Below are positions 44,026 through 49,973 of a DNA stretch of 49,973 nucleotides, one piece after another. Source of the DNA: Phoronis australis (taxonomy: Eukaryota; Phoronida; Phoronidae); contig NMRA01001024.1 of assembly GCA_002633005.1 (NCBI GenBank), positions 18,966 to 68,938 on the forward strand, written 5' to 3'. The notes beneath the pieces were generated by a model that was not told where the DNA came from, did not search any database, and worked only from the letters and a program-made list of their open reading frames with translations. Both the position numbers and the translations under genes were made by a program. The first letter of the stretch is position 1; each line of letters begins with the position of its first letter.

Positions 44026-46590
44026 TTAAAGTCTGGTGACTGTGCTTTCGACGTCTTGATTTTCGGACGAAATTCTTGATAGCGTTGCCAATAGTGAGAA
44101 AACACACCGATTTTCGAAACCCATAGCATCGAGCACGCGACGTGTGCAAACAAATGAAATGAAAACAAAAACACCTTGGCTTGCATTGAGAACTGTAAAA
44201 ATGTACCAAAGAGCTTGGCTATTAGCTGCTATGGCAACAAATCCAAAGACCCAAGTTATTCCAAGCAGAACGAACATTTTTAAGTGCATCACAAATTCAT
44301 GCCTCGCAGTGTTTCGTTTGGATCTACTGACTGTTTTGGACGTATTAACAGACTTGTGTAGGGTATACGCAATAAGGAAATACAAAATAACGTTAAATAA
44401 CACAGAGACAGCAACAGGAAGGACAAAAAACGCGAGCATAGCATATGTTTGGGTGAACCAACAGACTCCTTTTTCCGCAAACTTTGGCTTAAAATCTGTT
44501 TCGGCGATGAACAAATCAACGAAAACGGACCCCAATGCTATGAGTGCAGGCACCCCGTAAGCAAGGCAGCATAACATGACCAGACGTCGGTGGCTATTTC
44601 GAGATTTGGAGAAAGATAAATGGAATATGGTCCAGGAATGCGCACCAATCACGTTCATCCACGCAAACACAGAGAGATACGCCCACTGAGTGAGAGCGGC
44701 AAAAGTCTCACACGCCCATGGGAGAAGGCCAGCTATCGGGCGCAGAAGATAAAACAGCCCTGCCAAGAACAGTTGCACAACTAAACAAAACTGAAGCTTT
44801 CCTGGAAACGTATGGTATACAGGACACACCGGTTGTAACAGGATGCGCACAGCAAGACTGGTCTCGGAAATGAGAAGACAGACTATCGTCAATATTCCCA
44901 GTGGTGACAAATTTAATAGGTGAGAGTAGCTTCGAACGTTGTCAAGGCAAACTGTCAGGCTGCCGTTTCCAGAATCCCTGACGTCTTCTTTGGGCACAAT
45001 TGCTTCCAAGTCGTGAATTAATATGTCGCCATCCTCCTGAACAGCGAAACGCCAAGTAAGCAAGGTTTTGTTGCGGCATTCAGAAACTGTGCTATTATAA
45101 CATTCGCTTGCGTTCACGTACATGTCAAATAGGTGCCCCAATCCTCTTGAAGCAAAAAAACGTTTCATTCGAGCTTTGAAATGTTCATCTTTGGTGGTTT
45201 TTTGCTCGTTTTTCTCTACACCTGACGCGCACGTGGCTTTTAAACGCTGCATGAATGTAATGTCCAGGACGTATCGCAGTGTAGCAGCGTCATCCCCTAT
45301 TAATGGTGCATCCAACTCAAATGTGAAATCTGGTGCTGTGTTTACGTCAAATCTTTTTTCCAAGCCCTCTCTTACAAGATAAGGCATGATTTGGCGATCA
45401 AAGTAGTTTATGTCGTAACTGTGATTTGATGACGCTATATACCGTAAAATGACGCGAACAAAGGATAGCCTAAAGCGAGGAACACAGTGTCCATTCTCTA
45501 AGGAATAGCCTTCTTCACACTTTGAAAAGTTACAGTTGTTGAGATGATCCGAATCACACGAAGCTGTGTTAATTTTATCTTGCTTTGCTCCTGAACCTAG
45601 CGTATTTGAAAAGTCAATTTGAAATTTACCTGCACCATTCACATCGAGCAACAGTGAAAACGAAAATTTCCAAAAGATTTTGTTCGTTACCGGATTAGTC
45701 ACTGGCGGAAAATTCCCATGGCACCGTAATGTTAGATTTTTCATGTACGACGGATCGTTACACATGCCACAGTAATAATTTTTGTAATAAACATCGTGAT
45801 GTGATAGGAAAACAATTTGAGTGGAGTGACACTGCTTCACCAACTCGTTCGATTTGCAATCAGAGGGACACCGGCGAACAATGTCTGGGTGGCAGTACCT
45901 ATAAATGTCATCTCTGTCTTCTAGTATTAACTTGCACCGAGGATCGTTTAACCGGTTCAAAAATTCCTTCATGTTACCTTCGACTGCAACTGTGGACAGT
46001 TCTTTACACTGAAGATCAAACTTCCAAAACTGCACTTTGACAACTCCATGGCATTGGGCACAGTAGTAATTTCTATACTGTATCCCAGTAGCATTGTCTC
46101 TGACTGGTATCCTGTTTATCACCGTTTTCACGGTATTCTCGCATCCACTAATTAAGTCCGCTTGTTTGAAGTGAGTCGGACATTTTGTGATCATAAGCGT
46201 TCTGTTATGATTCGCATTCAGATTGACGCATTCCACAGAAACGGATGACTTTGACGAGACAGTAGCACTCGTACGTTTTGGGCACGAGGACCAATAATCG
46301 TCACAACAGTCCCCATACACCGGACACAAAATGTCACACGAACACTGTCGGTTATCTTGTGGTTGAACGATATCACCACAAGCATTCTGGCATGTCCTCT
46401 TTGTAGGGTCTTCAAGAAAGCACATCAGTGTTGAATGGTTGATGTATATGTTATCAATATTCGTCTTGTTGTCACAACTATGCAGCGAAATCACCGGCGT
46501 TGCTAAATGAAATAAATAAATATGCATGTAAATCGCGCACAGCTGTAGTAAACAAACCGAGTCCATCTTCTCTGAGAACAGCATTGCCAT
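44026..46590 (-). CDS. Intronless somatomedin-B / Methuselah-like class B GPCR
   Basis: An 854-codon single-exon ORF. M9 (MDSVCLLQLC) is an alternative start with a purine at -3 and a hydrophobic segment to about residue 37, consistent with a signal peptide. Residues 67-103 carry eight cysteines in the SMB pattern (CQNACG, CSCDILC, DCC, SCP). A long Cys-rich, multiply N-glycosylable ectodomain follows, with repeated YYCAxCH- and YYCGMCN-like pieces. Seven membrane helices span about 559-830, with MNVIGAHSWTIFHL (TM3), LGITWVFGF (TM6) and NASQGVFVFISF (TM7), all typical of the adhesion/secretin/Methuselah group. No GPS cleavage motif is evident before TM1. The cytoplasmic tail is short (~30 residues) and Ser-rich. 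It sits at the cell surface with unknown ligand. SMB-bearing receptors of this kind are expanded in marine invertebrates, and lack of introns suggests retrocopy origin or an expanded single-exon family. Confidence 0.9.
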   Translation of the reverse strand: MAMLFSEKMDSVCLLQLCAIYMHIYLFHLATPVISLHSCDNKTNIDNIYINHSTLMCFLEDPTKRTCQNACGDIVQPQDNRQCSCDILCPVYGDCCDDYWSSCPKRTSATVSSKSSVSVECVNLNANHNRTLMITKCPTHFKQADLISGCENTVKTVINRIPVRDNATGIQYRNYYCAQCHGVVKVQFWKFDLQCKELSTVAVEGNMKEFLNRLNDPRCKLILEDRDDIYRYCHPDIVRRCPSDCKSNELVKQCHSTQIVFLSHHDVYYKNYYCGMCNDPSYMKNLTLRCHGNFPPVTNPVTNKIFWKFSFSLLLDVNGAGKFQIDFSNTLGSGAKQDKINTASCDSDHLNNCNFSKCEEGYSLENGHCVPRFRLSFVRVILRYIASSNHSYDINYFDRQIMPYLVREGLEKRFDVNTAPDFTFELDAPLIGDDAATLRYVLDITFMQRLKATCASGVEKNEQKTTKDEHFKARMKRFFASRGLGHLFDMYVNASECYNSTVSECRNKTLLTWRFAVQEDGDILIHDLEAIVPKEDVRDSGNGSLTVCLDNVRSYSHLLNLSPLGILTIVCLLISETSLAVRILLQPVCPVYHTFPGKLQFCLVVQLFLAGLFYLLRPIAGLLPWACETFAALTQWAYLSVFAWMNVIGAHSWTIFHLSFSKSRNSHRRLVMLCCLAYGVPALIALGSVFVDLFIAETDFKPKFAEKGVCWFTQTYAMLAFFVLPVAVSVLFNVILYFLIAYTLHKSVNTSKTVSRSKRNTARHEFVMHLKMFVLLGITWVFGFVAIAANSQALWYIFTVLNASQGVFVFISFVCTRRVLDAMGFENRCVFSLLATLSRISSENQDVESTVTRL

Positions 46591-49036
46591 TAGCTTGTAT
46601 ATAATTATCCATTAAAATTGCAGTTATTATCAAAACAAACGAACATAAATTATACGTTCACTGTAGACGTCAATAATGCCTCTGGGGACATTTTATACCG
46701 CCATTAAACACTTAATAAATGAGGTCACTGGCATTATATTTAAGTAATTAATGACCCTGGGGAATGACCACCGTTGGATGTTTCAGTGCATGTTTTCTTA
46801 TGTCACCTTAACAATATCTGATTAATATGTTTCCTCACGTCGCCCCAAAGTGGCGGCGCCAGGTAAAACGCCTAAAAACCCATCAGCTATCACAAATTTC
46901 AAATTTAGATGTAGACCACAAGTCATAAGATGAATCCAAGGTTTCCGAAGAGCTGGCTCATACATGTATTTCGTTATTGCCGTAGACTTTTGAGGCTTAA
47001 CAAGATGGCTTGACAAAACGTTTCACTTTGAAACGCAGAGCGTGATCTCAATGGATAACAAAACGTAGGTGCTTTACAGACCACTATTTTCGTTTTCCCT
47101 TCGCGCAGCTTTTGACACTTTGCATCAAAATATAAAAACCCCATTTTTGAATTTCCATCATGCAACAAGTGGAATATCTTGAAAACAATTCCTGTTGGTG
47201 TTTTGGGAACTGTGCATAAAAAGAGAAAGTTTCATCTGAATCCGGTCAGCCATTTCTACATAACCGTAATTATCTAATGATGTTTTACGAGTCACATATT
47301 ATTAGGCCTAGTCATTATTTCAAAGCTCTCCCCTCTAGCTATTGCGTGTGAGGTGGCTATAGTGTATGCTCAACGTCATGGACGTGTTTAAAGCAATGGA
47401 CGACTCGGTATTCATAGGTTCCCTGACTAAGCCATGTTTTACTAGCACTCCCTGGCCAGTGAAGGTGAAGGTACAGCTCCCACAGTACATTGGGGTTGGT
47501 GGGAATATAGACCCAGTGGTGGGTAAATCACAACACCCAAATTACAGATTAAAAGCAGACCGGAATACTCTAAAACGTTAGCTAAATATGCACAAATAAA
47601 AATTCGAGTGATTTATTCTAGCGTGGACATGACGTGCGAACAGGCAATAGACACCGTCACTTTAGAACACTAGAAAATCCTTTTCATGCTCAACGGGGAA
47701 CAATGCCATCAACAGGACGGTGACAGACCATACAGGGGTCAGTTTCATGAAAAGACACTTAAGACTTAACATTGAAATTTGGTCTTACGCTCCACACTTC
47801 TGTTTTTGAAAAACAATTAAATTTCAATTTAAAAAACGTGAAAAGTCTGTGGGAATATTCGGTAACGTTACTGAGAACGTTTCTTTAAATTGCGTCTTGA
47901 CTGTGATACAGTGAGATTCATTTGGCTGGACAACTTTAGAAATTGTGAAGTAAGACCAAATTTCCATGTTAGGTTGACAAACTAGGTCGCAAGCTGGTCG
48001 CATACATGTACAGATAGATTGGCATTTTCACTCTGTTTTTCATTGTTGTAATAAAGACAATGACAAGCATTTGTCGATAATCACCTGATGAGCGCCCAAA
48101 GTGCAATATCCACGCGACCTGTACTGTTATATTCAACAAAGACGCAACAAGGGAAGAAATGGTAACGTCCCATACATGTATGTGATCATGTAAGGCGCTT
48201 ACCACCGTCGCATAGATGTCGCAAGTTAAACAACACCTTCCAAGATCCATAAAACGTCATTTGGCATGGGTATCTTTTTTCACGAAACAGATCCCTACTT
48301 TGGATGAAATCACCAAAAATGGTTTAGTATCATTTCAAAAATTAGCTGACATGTCTGCAAGCAATTTGTGAACACGAGACAATATTTTTGAACGCAAAAT
48401 ACCTTGTAGGAAAGGAAATTATATAGCTGTATTGACACAATCTTAACTGTAACTTTGTATTTTCTTGTGGAAATATACAGACTCGATTCCAATGATTTAT
48501 GAATTCATGATTGCAAATCCAAACAATGTGTATAATTAACGTTCACACTCGCGCAGAGACAATCACCGACGCAAAACAAACACCATTTAGTGTCTCAGAT
48601 GGACACATACTCTAATTTTCACGTTGAGACATCCATGTACATGCATGCTCACCCGTTTCGTCCATTTGTATCTACTTGTAGACTGCGGGCATATGTTTTG
48701 GGTACACGCGGGTATTCAACCAAATCACTGGTCGAAAATATCCCGAAGATACTCTTTTGTGAACAACTTCGGTATCTTGATATATTAAAACAGATTTTCC
48801 CCTCAGTGCGTGTACAGTATATGCTCGATCACTCAAAGAAGTTGGATTGTGATTATGTGAATGTCCGGAACATCGCCTTAAAGCTTTGAGTTAGCCCAAG
48901 TTGTCCGTATAATTATGAGTTCTCCATATAGGTGATCTGTCGTTCTCACCTATATAAATACACGCTTTTTAATGTACACAAACTCTTCGGATTTTTGCCA
49001 AAAAACCTTCGAGATTTTCCATTTGTTTTTTCCCCT
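46591..49036. other. Intergenic stretch, GPCR 5' flank and TM-gene 3' flank
   Basis: No convincing gene on either strand. Short ORFs (for example 48590-48889) lack domain features. AT-rich sequence directly upstream of the GPCR start should hold its promoter, but no clear TATA or initiator can be assigned. Confidence 0.4.
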
Positions 49037-49973
49037 TCACTCACTTTGGACACTCGATCCTTCGCTGCTACTAGTGGAAACAGCCGACGTATTTGAACTT
49101 TTACTAGACAAAGTTGTTGTTGAAGTTTTTCCTCGGGTAAGTTCTTCATTTGATCCTGACCGTTTTGCATCAACACTCTCAGACTGTTCGGCACTATATG
49201 TGGCAGCTTTTGGAGCGATCGCAGCCGTGTGCGTCGACTCGTTCTCTTCAGATGTGGGTGACGTATTTTCTGTTGCTTCCAACTCGGATGTTGTTGATGA
49301 CTCGGTAGACGCCGTTGACAACGTAGTTGTAGGCGACTTTGGCAAATTCCTTAATTTTTGTAATCGATCGCGTATTTTGGGCAAATGAACAATACAACAT
49401 GAAGTTACTACTCCTGAAACCAGGAAGCCAACGACTGCAATGCCCATCCCAATGTAGATCCAAGTAGACAATGAGTCTGGAGATCTTGGGTTTGCTAGAA
49501 AAGATGAGTCGTGGCTTATTTCCTGGCATTCATCTGACCCAATTTTAAACAGTAAGCTCCACCAGGTATTTAAAACGGATTTAACGAGTTTAGACAATTT
49601 TACGCTTTGATGATAAACAATCAACAGGAGTTTTCTAGAAATTCTGAAGTTCCGTTTAAGTATTAAAATTTCAAATCCACAGTTTGAATGTTACAGAAGA
49701 TACTGTACGTCTAACCGTATTCGCGGACCCCTTGTTTAGAATTTTAAACAGCATTTGTCCAAACTGATTCAATCGCCGACGATGTTTTACGAAAACCGTC
49801 TACATATAATTTTTAACATCATTGTTTCCTAAGCTTGCTCGCTACAAACATGTAACACCTACCTATACATGTTTGGTTATCTTTGTCTAAAAAGAAACCC
49901 TTTTCACATGTGCACGTCGTTTGATTCGCAGAGTCTTGTCGACAAAACTGTGTACAGTTTGAAGCAGCGCAAG
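49037..49973 (-). CDS. Type I membrane protein with EGF-like module, last two exons (partial)
   Basis: The upstream exon runs from beyond the right edge to 49863 and encodes CAASNCTQFC, CTCEKGFFLDKD and NQTC, an EGF-like arrangement of six cysteines. The donor GTAGGTGTT follows. The last exon is 49494-49037 (acceptor CTTTTCTAG) and the split codon joins in phase. It encodes a short stalk, one membrane helix (WIYIGMGIAVVGFLVSGVVT with CCIV after it), a basic stop-transfer stretch (KIRDRLQKLR), and about 115 residues of Ser/Thr/Glu-rich cytoplasmic tail ending SSVQSE. The protein is extracellular N-terminal and intracellular C-terminal. The tail has no kinase or phosphatase domain. No family name can be given from this part. 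Confidence 0.7.

Noticed and set aside
44144-44560. Plus-strand 138-codon ORF over the GPCR
   Set aside because: Antisense shadow of the membrane-helix region of the receptor.
1-49973. CRISPR array, operon or prokaryotic defence system
   Set aside because: Introns, telomere repeats and transposon types show animal nuclear DNA. The only short regular repeats are the 145-bp satellite, the 30-bp minisatellite and simple repeats, none with CRISPR geometry.

Overview
This is animal nuclear DNA, most likely from a marine invertebrate. Protein genes are split by GT-AG introns with matching phases. The left edge carries degenerate CCCTAA/TTAGGG telomere repeats. Invertebrate repeat families dominate: hAT, a Kolobok-like element, an ISL2EU-like transposase with a YqaJ nuclease, Ty3/gypsy remnants and tRNA-derived SINEs. 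A long-ectodomain somatomedin-B (SMB) / Methuselah-like GPCR and the TTAGGG telomere suit a hemichordate, cephalochordate, echinoderm or lophotrochozoan, and argue against an insect. I cannot name the species. One run of N (39153-39770) shows this is an assembled scaffold.

Layout: 1-160 is decaying telomeric repeat. Positions 160-18,000 are subterminal, gene-poor and full of broken mobile elements. They hold a hAT-like terminal-inverted-repeat (TIR) element (311-1039), a hAT transposase ORF (3279-4088, minus), a tandem satellite with a ~145-bp monomer carrying a CTCF-like core (about 4410-5460), a second hAT remnant (7463-8241), a Ty3/gypsy reverse-transcriptase remnant (8999-9760), and a SAP/YqaJ/DDE transposon whose YqaJ-to-transposase segment is tandemly duplicated (9846-15060). 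An unrecognised two-ORF stretch and a tRNA-like SINE follow.

Positions 19943-38885 hold one intact gene on the minus strand. I assembled 19 coding exons by hand with consistent splice sites and phases. They encode a 708-residue protein with a TBC (Rab-GAP)-like middle and a charged coiled-coil tail. One of its introns hosts a complete 1.69-kb Kolobok-like element (TTAA duplication, 157-bp TIRs) with two converging gene remnants, THAP and P2X7-tail-like. Another intron holds a 30-bp minisatellite next to a splice donor.

After the gap, 39771-44025 is mostly non-coding with a SINE and a nested-TIR element. At 44026-46590 (minus) lies an intronless 854-residue GPCR with an N-terminal SMB domain. 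At 49037 to the right edge (minus) are the last two exons of a type I membrane protein with an EGF-like module. The genes are unrelated in function. The region reads as an ordinary gene-bearing arm passing into a transposon-rich subtelomere.
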